A stretch of 5,190 nucleotides of DNA. Origin: Zoogloea oryzae. Its GTDB lineage: Bacteria; Pseudomonadota; Gammaproteobacteria; Burkholderiales; Rhodocyclaceae. The first letter of the stretch is position 1. Each line of letters starts with the position of its first letter. The stretch is from assembly GCF_030161255.1 (NCBI RefSeq), contig NZ_BSPX01000136.1, positions 1 through 5,190 of the forward strand. The letters are read 5' to 3'. The position numbers were made by a program, and so were the translations under genes. Below the pieces are notes generated by a model, which saw only the letters and a program-made list of their open reading frames with translations, was not told where the DNA came from and made no database searches. Of the stretch, positions 1 through 5,094 are shown one piece after another.

Positions 1-430
1 CCCGGTGGGCGTGCCCGCCGCCATTGACCGCCTGCACATCGTCCGCCAGCAGGGCGGCGCCCGCGCCGAGGTGTCGGACGAGCACCGCTGGGCCGCGCCC
101 CTCAAGACCGAGATCGCCCGCCGGGTAGCCGTCGAAGTGGCCCGCCGCAGCGCCTACGTCCGCGCCGTGGCGTGGCCCCAGGCGAGCATCGCCGACCCCG
201 ACCTGACCCTGCCCATCGACGTGCTGCGCTTTGACGCCGACGGCTTCGAGCGGGTCACGCTGGAGGCCGTGTGGACGCTTCGCCAGGGCGGGCACGACGT
301 GGTGAGCCGGCGCTTCTCGGCCACCGAAACCGTCCGCGAGCCCAGCTGGGACGGCCTCGCCGCGGCCCACGGGCGGCTGGTGGACGCCCTCGCCGCCGAC
401 ATCGTGTCGGCGTTGCCGGCCCGACCGTAG
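1..430 (+). CDS. PqiC-family ABC-transport auxiliary lipoprotein, 3' part (5' end outside window)
   Basis: This is the C-terminal part (about 142 residues) of a PqiC/YmbA-type protein (ABC_trans_aux, DUF330 family). Members are outer-membrane-anchored periplasmic lipoproteins that work with MCE proteins such as PqiB in moving lipids between membranes. The family pattern is visible: the reading frame is open from the left edge with a PxxIDRxxIV segment (LGP..L.RPQIV-like), then HRWAAPL, then a block of arginines and alanines (KTEIARRVAVEVARR), IDVLRFDADGFERVTLEAVW, and a final helix AAHGRLVDALAADIVSAL. The signal peptide and lipobox cysteine, which should sit some tens of residues upstream, are not in the window. 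The GTG at base 5 is in frame but is internal, not a start, because the family domain already runs there. The stop is TAG at 428-430. The oxidoreductase gene follows after 13 bases, so the two are probably cotranscribed. An MCE gene would be expected to the left. The family call is from pattern memory and is fairly secure. Confidence 0.83.
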   Translation, partial: PVGVPAAIDRLHIVRQQGGARAEVSDEHRWAAPLKTEIARRVAVEVARRSAYVRAVAWPQASIADPDLTLPIDVLRFDADGFERVTLEAVWTLRQGGHDVVSRRFSATETVREPSWDGLAAAHGRLVDALAADIVSALPARP

Positions 431-443
431 GCGTCACACCGGC

Positions 444-989
444 ATGGGCAGGCCCCGTGTCTCGGCCTTCCTGGCCGTCAGCCTGGATGGCTTCATCGCC
501 CGCCCCGACGGCGGGCTCGACTGGCTCGAGATCCCGCCACCCTCGCCGGGCGAGGACTACGGCTATGCCGCGTTCTTTGAATCGGTGGATGGACTGGTGA
601 TGGGCCGCCACAGCTTCGAGACCGTGCTCGGCTTTGAGGCCTGGCCCTATGGCGACACGCCGGTCGAGGTGCTCACCTACCGGCCGCTGGACGTGCCCCC
701 CGCCCTCGCCGGAAAGGTGCATGTCTCCGCCGACACCCCGGCCGAACTCGTCGCCCGCCTGGGCGCCGCCGGCCGGCAGCACCTGTATGTGGATGGCGGG
801 CGCACGGTGCAGGGTTTTCTGGCTGCGGGCCTCCTGGATGCCCTGACGCTCACCCGGATTCCGGTGATCCTCGGCGCCGGCATCCCGCTCTTCGGGTCGC
901 TGGCGGCGAGCATCCCGCTCCGGCACGACACCACCCGCGTCTTTGCCAACGGGCTGGTGCAGAGCCGCTACCTGCCGGCCCGACCTTAA
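444..989 (+). CDS. Dihydrofolate reductase family protein (RibD C-terminal domain-like)
   Basis: The 181-residue protein consists of one RibD_C/DHFR-like domain, the NADPH-binding fold of the reductase half of RibD and of small proteins such as YyaP/YwjB. Visible hallmarks are AVSLDGFIARPDGGLDWL at 11-28 (SLDG at 13-16), VMGRHSFETV at 52-61, the dinucleotide-binding YVDGG at 115-119, and RIPVILGAGIPLF at 138-150. Length is typical for the stand-alone family. It lacks the deaminase half of RibD, so it is unlikely to be the riboflavin enzyme. The real substrate of these proteins is mostly unknown; a flavin or pterin-type NAD(P)H reductase is as far as the sequence goes. The ATG at 444 is chosen because the family begins only a few residues before the first strand; the Shine-Dalgarno is weak, which fits translation coupled to the upstream PqiC gene. 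The stop TAA (987-989) overlaps the stop of the convergent protease gene. Confidence 0.87.
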   Translation: MGRPRVSAFLAVSLDGFIARPDGGLDWLEIPPPSPGEDYGYAAFFESVDGLVMGRHSFETVLGFEAWPYGDTPVEVLTYRPLDVPPALAGKVHVSADTPAELVARLGAAGRQHLYVDGGRTVQGFLAAGLLDALTLTRIPVILGAGIPLFGSLAASIPLRHDTTRVFANGLVQSRYLPARP

Positions 990-1627
990 TCGACCGGATC
1001 GGCCTTCTTGCGCGCCGCCGGCTTGCGGGTGGCGGCCCGGGGCTTGTTGGCCTTGATGCGCCCCAGGCGGCGGCGGATCTCGTCGGAATCCATCCACAAA
1101 TCGCTGCCCTGAAGGATGTGGGCGATGTCGCTGGCGCTCAAGAAGGGCGTGCAGATGCGCGTCGTCACCTTCTCGAACCAGTTCCCCAGGGCATGCACCT
1201 CGGCCGCCTGCTCGCTGCCCTTGCCGGCGAAGCTGCTCGAATAGGTGTGGAACATCAGCTGGCAGTTGTCGTGGACGATCAGCTCGTCCCCCGACAAAAA
1301 GATGAAGGCCGCCATCGAATAGGCCCGCGCCTCCAGCACCGTGACCACGTGGGCCTCGGAGGCCAGCATGTTGTTGATGATCTGCAGCCCGGTGTTGAAA
1401 TCACCGCCAGGGGAGTTGATGTGCAGGTAGATCAGGTCGGTCTGGGCCGCCGTGCGCAGGGTGTAGAACAGCTCGGTGTAGTGCTGGGGTTCCTGGATCT
1501 CGCCGCACAGGTAGTAGGAAACCTGATGGATCGGCACGTGGCGCTCGTAGCGCACGAGGCCTTCGAAGGGCAGGATGTCCTCGACTTCGTCGTCTTCCGG
1601 CCGCCGGCCGGGGCTGCGCTGAACCAT
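986..1627 (-). CDS. Stand-alone ClpP-like serine protease with basic C-terminal tail
   Basis: The 213-residue protein has a ClpP/crotonase-type protease fold. LHINSPGGDFNTGLQI (68-83) matches the YINSPGG strand that forms the oxyanion hole in ClpP. ARAYSMAAFIFLSG (100-113) carries the nucleophile Ser104 in the place of ClpP's A-A-S-M. LMFHTYSSS (124-132) supplies His127 where ClpP has MIHQP. Asp176 in QGSDLWM is the best candidate for the acid. Catalysis therefore looks intact. It differs from canonical ClpP: the N-terminus is short and acidic (EDDEVEDILPFEG, 11-23), and the 'LIP..iEqt' start and the axial-loop region are missing. The GQA/D handle signature is replaced by KGSEQAAEV. The C-terminus is a lysine/arginine/alanine/proline tail (about 186-208). 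No ClpX/ClpA-type ATPase gene is nearby. The start at 1627 is supported by GGAGGA eight bases upstream and a promoter before that; the frame stays open much further upstream inside the kinase gene, but that is chance. It is probably a ClpP paralogue of unknown substrate, not the housekeeping ClpP. Confidence 0.85.
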   Translation of the reverse strand: MVQRSPGRRPEDDEVEDILPFEGLVRYERHVPIHQVSYYLCGEIQEPQHYTELFYTLRTAAQTDLIYLHINSPGGDFNTGLQIINNMLASEAHVVTVLEARAYSMAAFIFLSGDELIVHDNCQLMFHTYSSSFAGKGSEQAAEVHALGNWFEKVTTRICTPFLSASDIAHILQGSDLWMDSDEIRRRLGRIKANKPRAATRKPAARKKADPVD

Positions 1628-1634
1628 GGCTGCA

Positions 1635-1640
1635 TCCTCC
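1635..1640 (-). promoter_or_regulatory. Shine-Dalgarno of the ClpP-like gene
   Basis: On the minus strand GGAGGA lies about eight bases before the ATG at 1627. This settles the start, because the reading frame is open for another 220 codons upstream without any family similarity. Confidence 0.75.
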
Positions 1641-1658
1641 GCATAAGCACACCCGGCC

Positions 1659-1687
1659 AGTATGCAACCGGCGCGGGACGGGTTCAA
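1659..1687 (-). promoter_or_regulatory. Candidate sigma70 promoter for the ClpP-like gene
   Basis: Reading leftward, TTGAAC (1687-1682) is followed by exactly 17 bases and CATACT (1664-1659); each hexamer matches four of six consensus positions. The predicted transcription start, near 1652, would give a leader of about 25 bases that contains the GGAGGA ribosome site. It lies just beyond the hairpin that ends the kinase gene, so the protease gene can be transcribed on its own. This is by-eye matching in GC-rich DNA, so it is only moderately secure. Confidence 0.45.
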
Positions 1688-1690
1688 CGC

Positions 1691-1709
1691 GGAAAGCCCC
1701 GCCGGGGCT
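1691..1709 (-). terminator. Short GC hairpin at the end of the kinase gene, possible weak terminator
   Basis: AGCCCC (1695-1700) and GGGGCT (1704-1709) form a perfect six-pair stem around a three-base loop. Read leftward, the hairpin includes the AG of the kinase's TAG stop and is followed by TTTCC. The stem is short and the T-run has only three bases, so it may terminate only partly or may simply protect the mRNA end. The promoter candidate for the next gene starts a few bases further on. Confidence 0.4.
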
Positions 1710-3342
1710 AGATGTCGCTCTCGTTGAACACCGGCTTGGTGGACGGCGGCGCGGTGTCGCCGGGCAGCACCGGCAGCTCGATCTTGAAGATGCCGTGGTT
1801 GGCCACCTCGCCCCACAGGCGGCCGCCGTGGGTGGCGACGATGGCGCGGCTGATCGCCAGCCCGAAACCGCGGCCCACGCTGCTCGCGCCATCCAGCGGG
1901 TCGAACATGTTGGTGGCCCGCTCGGAGGTGAGGCCCGAGCCGGAATCCTCCACCCGCAGGCAGATCTGCTCGCTGCCGTCCTTCCAGGCGGCGATCCAGA
2001 TCCGCCGCGGCTGGCGCGGGCTGTCGGCCACCGAATCGAAGGCGTTGGCGAGCAGGCTGCGCAGCACCACCTCCATCTGCAGGCGATCGACCATCAGGCT
2101 CACGTCGGGCATCGGCGCCACCCGCAGGCGGATGCCGGCCTGCTCGGCGCGCAGCCGGTAGGGCGCCACGGCGGCCTCGACCAGCGCCGCCAGACCCAGC
2201 ACTTCCGGCTGGGGGTCGCCGGTGCGGAAGAAATCCTGCAGACGCTTCACCACGTCGCCGGCCTTGGCGGATTCGCGCAGCACGCAACGCACGGCCGCGT
2301 GCAGCTGCTCGCCGGTCTCGCCCCGCTCGATCAGCTGTTCGCAGGCGCCGGCGTAAGCGGAGAGGGCGGTGAGGGGGTGATGCAGTTCGTGGGCCAGGGC
2401 GCCGGCCATCTCGCCCGCCGCCGCCAGGCGCAGGCTGTGGCGCAGATCCTGGGTGGTGCGGCGCTGTTCATTGACCACCGCCCCCACGAAGAAGCCGACC
2501 ACCGCCATCGCCATCGCGAGGATCTGCAGCTCGGCCACCGTGACGGCGCTGTACTGGAGCACCCGCATCGCCACGATCACCCCGATCTGCAGCAGCGCCG
2601 CGCACACGATGGCGCCGGCCATGCCCTGCCGGCCCGCCGCCCACACGATGGGCAGGAAGAGCAGGTAGAACAGCTTGAAGCCGCTGTGCCCGCCCACGCC
2701 AAACGCCAGCCACAGGGTGGCCACGCCCAGCAGCACGTAGCCGATGCTTTCGCGGTTGAGCACCGTGCGCTGCAGGCGCCGACGGCCGCGCTTGCTGGTG
2801 AGCCACAGCAGCAGCGGCATCATCACCGCGATGCCCACTCCGTCGCCCACCCAGAAATGCTTGAGCCCCGGCCACCAGCCGGCGGGAGCGAGCAGCCCGG
2901 CCGCCCGCAGCGAGAGCAGATAGGCCAGGCTGATGAGCAGCGAACCGATGCCCACCCGCAGCAGCCAGGCCACCAGGGTGCGGCGGTCGTCCAGCAGCGC
3001 GTCGCGGGGGAGCCGGCGGGCCAGCACCTCGCCCAGCAGGGCGTAGCCGGTCGCCAGCACCAGTCCCGGCACCACGTGAACCCAGATCGACACGAGCTGA
3101 CCGTGCACGCCGATCTCGGCCAGCAGCACGGCGATCGCCAGCGGCGCCCAGGCCATCCGGCCGAAGCGCATCACCAGCACCAGCCCGAGGGCCGGCGCCG
3201 GGTTCCACGGCGTGATGCTCAGCCCGAACAAAGGATGGCCGAAGCTCACCTTGTCGAGGACGTAGTAGAGGCCGATGAATCCCAGGAACAGGGGCAGGAA
3301 ACGCAGCCCGTCAAGGGCCGCGGCCTTCAAGTCACGAATCAT
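1708..3342 (-). CDS. MASE1-type membrane sensor histidine kinase (orphan)
   Basis: The 544-residue protein has a multi-pass membrane sensor part and a cytoplasmic kinase core. Residues about 13-290 hold roughly eight to ten hydrophobic segments in the MASE1 pattern (SITPWNPAPALGLVLVMRFG at 42-61, KHFWVGDGVGIAVMMPLLLW at 161-180). The dimerisation/phosphoacceptor helices follow (about 300-375) with AGEMAGALAHELHHPLTALS: His318 is the predicted phosphorylated residue. The ATPase domain (about 420-525) has the N box LLANAFDSVAD (Asn433), the G1 box VEDSGSGL (Asp466) and the G2 box GRGFGLAISRAI. The core resembles the FixL/DctB-like HPK4 kinases, whose usual H box is HE(L/I)NQPL; here two histidines replace N and Q. 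There is no PAS domain, receiver domain or response regulator in the window. A proline-rich tail (531-544) follows the ATPase. The ATG at 3342 has a poor Shine-Dalgarno, but the first membrane helix starts soon after, so a shorter protein is unlikely. Its ligand is unknown; proximity to dctA is suggestive only. Confidence 0.88.
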   Translation of the reverse strand: MIRDLKAAALDGLRFLPLFLGFIGLYYVLDKVSFGHPLFGLSITPWNPAPALGLVLVMRFGRMAWAPLAIAVLLAEIGVHGQLVSIWVHVVPGLVLATGYALLGEVLARRLPRDALLDDRRTLVAWLLRVGIGSLLISLAYLLSLRAAGLLAPAGWWPGLKHFWVGDGVGIAVMMPLLLWLTSKRGRRRLQRTVLNRESIGYVLLGVATLWLAFGVGGHSGFKLFYLLFLPIVWAAGRQGMAGAIVCAALLQIGVIVAMRVLQYSAVTVAELQILAMAMAVVGFFVGAVVNEQRRTTQDLRHSLRLAAAGEMAGALAHELHHPLTALSAYAGACEQLIERGETGEQLHAAVRCVLRESAKAGDVVKRLQDFFRTGDPQPEVLGLAALVEAAVAPYRLRAEQAGIRLRVAPMPDVSLMVDRLQMEVVLRSLLANAFDSVADSPRQPRRIWIAAWKDGSEQICLRVEDSGSGLTSERATNMFDPLDGASSVGRGFGLAISRAIVATHGGRLWGEVANHGIFKIELPVLPGDTAPPSTKPVFNESDI

Positions 3343-3485
3343 GCCGAAATGGGTCGGGGCGGATCGGAGGCAGGGCCTGGCAAGAAACTGTTAAATTTTC
3401 CACAGGCGGAAGGCTCGCATTAAACGGGCCAGACCGCCAAGGGTATGCGCGCCCTTGGAATACCAAATGCGTCACGCTCGGACGT
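3343..3485 (-). promoter_or_regulatory. Upstream region of the kinase gene
   Basis: This non-coding stretch separates the dctA terminator from the kinase start and must contain the kinase's promoter if the terminator is efficient. It holds an AT-rich patch (GTTAAATTTTCC, 3389-3400) and the inverted repeat at 3437-3458. I could not find a -35/-10 pair with acceptable spacing, and no strong Shine-Dalgarno precedes the ATG. Confidence 0.4.
3437..3458. repeat. Inverted repeat CCAAGGG-N8-CCCTTGG, possible operator
   Basis: Perfect seven-base arms (3437-3443 and 3452-3458) flank the spacer TATGCGCG. The right arm is also part of a second small dyad, TTGGAATACCAA (3455-3466), so CCAA, TTGG and CCAA half-sites alternate. 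There is no T-run after it on either strand, so it does not look like an intrinsic terminator. It lies about 95 bases before the kinase start and could be a regulator-binding site or an RNA hairpin in the leader. Confidence 0.4.
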
Positions 3486-3520
3486 TAAAAAACCGGCCAA
3501 GCATACGCCGGGCCGGTTTT
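3486..3520 (-). terminator. Intrinsic terminator of dctA
   Basis: AAAACCGGCC (3489-3498) and GGCCGGTTTT (3511-3520) form a perfect ten-pair stem around a 12-base loop. Read leftward the GGCCGG arm is followed by six T residues and then TAACG, the classic form, starting about 22 bases after the dctA stop. On the plus strand the hairpin ends in four T residues, so it could stop transcription from the other side as well. Confidence 0.88.
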
Positions 3521-3542
3521 ACACGAAAAGTGCCGGAAATGC

Positions 3543-4865
3543 TTATCGGGATGCTGCAACCGCCGGCGCAACCATCACCGGCTCGGCATGGGTTTCCGGC
3601 AGGCCGCCGTTGAGGGTCCGGTTCATCGTGTCCATGTCCAGTTCGTTCTCGGAGCGGGACACCACCACGGTGGCCACCGCGTTGCCGATGAAGTTGGTCA
3701 GGGCGCGGGCTTCGCTCATGAAACGGTCGATGCCGAGGATCAGCGCCATGCCGGCCACCGGGATGGTCGGGACGACCGCCAGGGTCGAGGCCAGGGTGAT
3801 GAAGCCGGCGCCGGTGATGCCGCTGGCACCCTTCGAGGTCAGCATCGCCACCACCAGAATGGTGAGCTCCTGGGTCAGGGTCAGCTCGGTGTTGGTGGCC
3901 TGGGCGATGAACAGGGCGGCCATCGTCATGTAGATGTTGGTGCCGTCCAGGTTGAAGGAGTAGCCGGTGGGCACCACCAGGCCAACCACCGAGCGGGCAC
4001 AGCCGAGCTTCTCGAGCTTGTGCATCAGGCGCGGCAGGGCGGATTCGGAGGAGCTGGTGCCCAGCACGATCAGCAGCTCTTCACGGATGTAGCGGATGAA
4101 CTTGAAGATCGAGAAGCCGGTGTAGCGGGCAATGGCGCCCAGCACCAGCACCACGAACAGGAAGCAGGTGAGGTAGAACGCGCCCATCAGCTTGGCCATC
4201 GGCACCAGCGAGGCGACGCCGTACTTGCCGATGGTGAAGGCCATCGCGCCGAAGGCGCCCACCGGAGCGAGCTTCATCACGGTGTTCACGATGCCGAACA
4301 TCACGTGGGAGATCTGCTCCACGAAGTCGAACACCGGCTTGCCCTTGTCGCCCATCGCGGCCAGCGAGAAGCCGAACAGGATGGCCAGCAGCAGCACCTG
4401 CAGGATGTCGCCCTTGGCAAAGGCATCCACGAAGGTGGCCGGGATGATGTTGAGGATGAACTCGGTGGAGCTCTGGGCCTTGGCCTTGGCGGTGAAGTCG
4501 CCGATGGCCTTGGTGTCGAGGGTGGTCACGTCGGCATTGAAGCCCGCGCCCGGCTGGGCCACGTTGGCCACCACCAGGCCGATCGCCAGGGCCAGGGTCG
4601 AGACGACTTCGAAGTACAGCAACGCCTTGCCGCCCACGCGGCCGACCTTTTTCATGTCCTGCATGCCGGCGATGCCGTGCACCACGGTGCAGAAGATCAC
4701 CGGCGCGATGATCATCTTGACCAGCTTGATGAAGCCGTCACCCAGGGGCTTCAGATCCACCCCCAGCTTGGGCTCGAAATAACCCAGCATCACGCCACAC
4801 ACGATGGCGAACAGCACCTGTACGTACAGGATCTTGTAGAACGGCTGCTTTTTCTGTTGTTCCAT
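3543..4865 (-). CDS. dctA: C4-dicarboxylate/cation symporter DctA
   Basis: The 440-residue inner-membrane protein belongs to the DAACS family (relatives of GltP and GltPh) and takes up succinate, fumarate and malate with cations. Length is normal for DctA. The N-terminus is typical (QPFYKILYVQVLFAIVCGV, 7-25), followed by FIKLVKMIIAPVIFCTVVHG (45-64). Re-entrant hairpin 1 has the serine-rich SSSE at 271-274, the TM7 cation/substrate motif is NLDGTN at 305-310, hairpin 2 is SKGASGITGAG at 344-354, and TM8 is DRFMSEARALTNFIGN at 380-395. By alignment with GltPh, Arg387 and Asn391 match substrate-contacting R397 and N401, while the aspartate that binds the amino group (D394) is Ser384; this suits a substrate with no amino group and favours DctA over an amino-acid transporter. 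The start at 4865 follows GGAGGAGAGG; the in-frame ATG at 4895 would put that site inside the gene. It is transcribed alone and ends at a strong terminator. No dctB/dctD-type partner is visible, and I found no sigma54 site upstream. Confidence 0.95.
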   Translation of the reverse strand: MEQQKKQPFYKILYVQVLFAIVCGVMLGYFEPKLGVDLKPLGDGFIKLVKMIIAPVIFCTVVHGIAGMQDMKKVGRVGGKALLYFEVVSTLALAIGLVVANVAQPGAGFNADVTTLDTKAIGDFTAKAKAQSSTEFILNIIPATFVDAFAKGDILQVLLLAILFGFSLAAMGDKGKPVFDFVEQISHVMFGIVNTVMKLAPVGAFGAMAFTIGKYGVASLVPMAKLMGAFYLTCFLFVVLVLGAIARYTGFSIFKFIRYIREELLIVLGTSSSESALPRLMHKLEKLGCARSVVGLVVPTGYSFNLDGTNIYMTMAALFIAQATNTELTLTQELTILVVAMLTSKGASGITGAGFITLASTLAVVPTIPVAGMALILGIDRFMSEARALTNFIGNAVATVVVSRSENELDMDTMNRTLNGGLPETHAEPVMVAPAVAASR

Positions 4866-4870
4866 GACGA

Positions 4871-4880
4871 CCTCTCCTCC
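4871..4880 (-). promoter_or_regulatory. Shine-Dalgarno of dctA
   Basis: On the minus strand GGAGGAGAGG ends five bases before the ATG at 4865. It decides between this start and the in-frame ATG at 4895, which would add ten residues (MESIAGGEVV) not expected in DctA. Confidence 0.75.
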
Positions 4881-5010
4881 GGCGATTGATTCCATGCCGG
4901 CATCTTCGCCGCACGGGGAGAAGCGGAAAATTGTGAACGTCCACATTGGGGGCGGCCCTATTGTGGAAAACCGAGAGGATGCGACCCCCGCAGATTGATC
5001 AGGCAGGGGT
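4881..5010 (-). promoter_or_regulatory. Upstream region of dctA, promoter not resolved
   Basis: The control region lies between the REP pair and the ribosome site. The clearest features are two ATTGTG direct repeats on the plus strand (4930-4935 and 4960-4965), exactly 30 bases apart, which read CACAAT on the dctA strand. A CCACAT sits between them at 4941-4946. CACAAT is a partial -10 match, but no -35 hexamer is at a proper distance from either copy. No GG-N10-GC sigma54 signature is seen. Confidence 0.35.
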
Positions 5011-5036
5011 TGTCGGACTGAAGTCCGACCTACAGG
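5011..5036 (-). repeat. REP palindrome, left copy
   Basis: The core 5012-5029 is a perfect eight-base stem (GTCGGACT / AGTCCGAC) around a two-base centre, followed by CTAC (5030-5033), which is GTAG on the minus strand. A GTAG head next to a palindrome is the arrangement known for REP elements mobilised by RAYT (REP-associated tyrosine transposases). This copy is the exact reverse complement of 5067-5092. Confidence 0.75.
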
Positions 5037-5066
5037 GTCGCGCCCCCCGCCAACCGACAATCCCGT

Positions 5067-5092
5067 CCTGTAGGTCGGACTTCAGTCCGACA
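5067..5092 (+). repeat. REP palindrome, right copy
   Basis: GTAG (5070-5073) is followed directly by the core GTCGGACTTCAGTCCGAC (5074-5091). I recognise this type of sequence as a dispersed intergenic repeat in several proteobacterial genomes, but that is from memory; counting copies in this genome is needed to be sure. The IS end begins about two bases after it. Confidence 0.75.
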
Positions 5093-5094
5093 TC

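Larger units (their letters stand above)
5011..5092. repeat. Head-to-head REP pair (REPIN/BIME-like), 26-base perfect inverted repeat with 30-base spacer
   Basis: Arms 5011-5036 and 5067-5092 are perfect inverted copies; the GC-rich spacer is 5037-5066. Because each arm is also self-complementary, the RNA or single-stranded DNA can form either two small hairpins or one long one. A third possibility is an 11-pair stem between 5006-5016 and 5054-5064 with one G-U pair. The pair lies between an IS element and dctA, both reading leftward, so it may also act as a barrier to read-through into dctA. No RAYT gene is in the window. Confidence 0.7.

Noticed and set aside
255..1097. Open frame on the minus strand across the PqiC and oxidoreductase genes
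   Set aside because: Gly/Arg/Pro-rich product without motifs, overlapping two genes with clear family patterns on the other strand.
1628..2287. N-terminal extension of the ClpP-like protein into the kinase gene
   Set aside because: The frame is open but encodes an Arg/Ala/Gly-rich shadow of the kinase; the family domain, a strong Shine-Dalgarno and a promoter all favour the start at 1627.
1795..3423. A long open frame on the plus strand opposite the kinase gene (about 540 codons)
   Set aside because: Its product is rich in His, Gln, Gly and Ala with no domain pattern, the typical antisense shadow of a GC-rich gene; the minus-strand kinase has all its motifs.
3588..4889. A long open frame on the plus strand opposite dctA (about 430 codons)
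   Set aside because: The product is low-complexity His/Gly/Glu-rich and mirrors the codon pattern of dctA, whose identity is clear.
4881..5000. Sigma54 promoter for dctA (TGGACG near 4940 on the minus strand)
   Set aside because: The GG and GC dinucleotides are not separated by ten bases anywhere in the stretch, so the sigma54 signature is absent.
4866..5060. Longer DctA reading from upstream starts, including ATG at 4895
   Set aside because: The extension has no DctA similarity, would cover the REP and control region, and contains the Shine-Dalgarno for 4865.
5011..5092. CRISPR repeat pair
   Set aside because: The copies are inverted, not direct, are only two, and are self-palindromic with a GTAG head, which fits REP elements.
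5011..5092. Standard rho-independent terminator
   Set aside because: Long stems are present but no T-run follows on either strand; a role in blocking transcription would have to be of another type.
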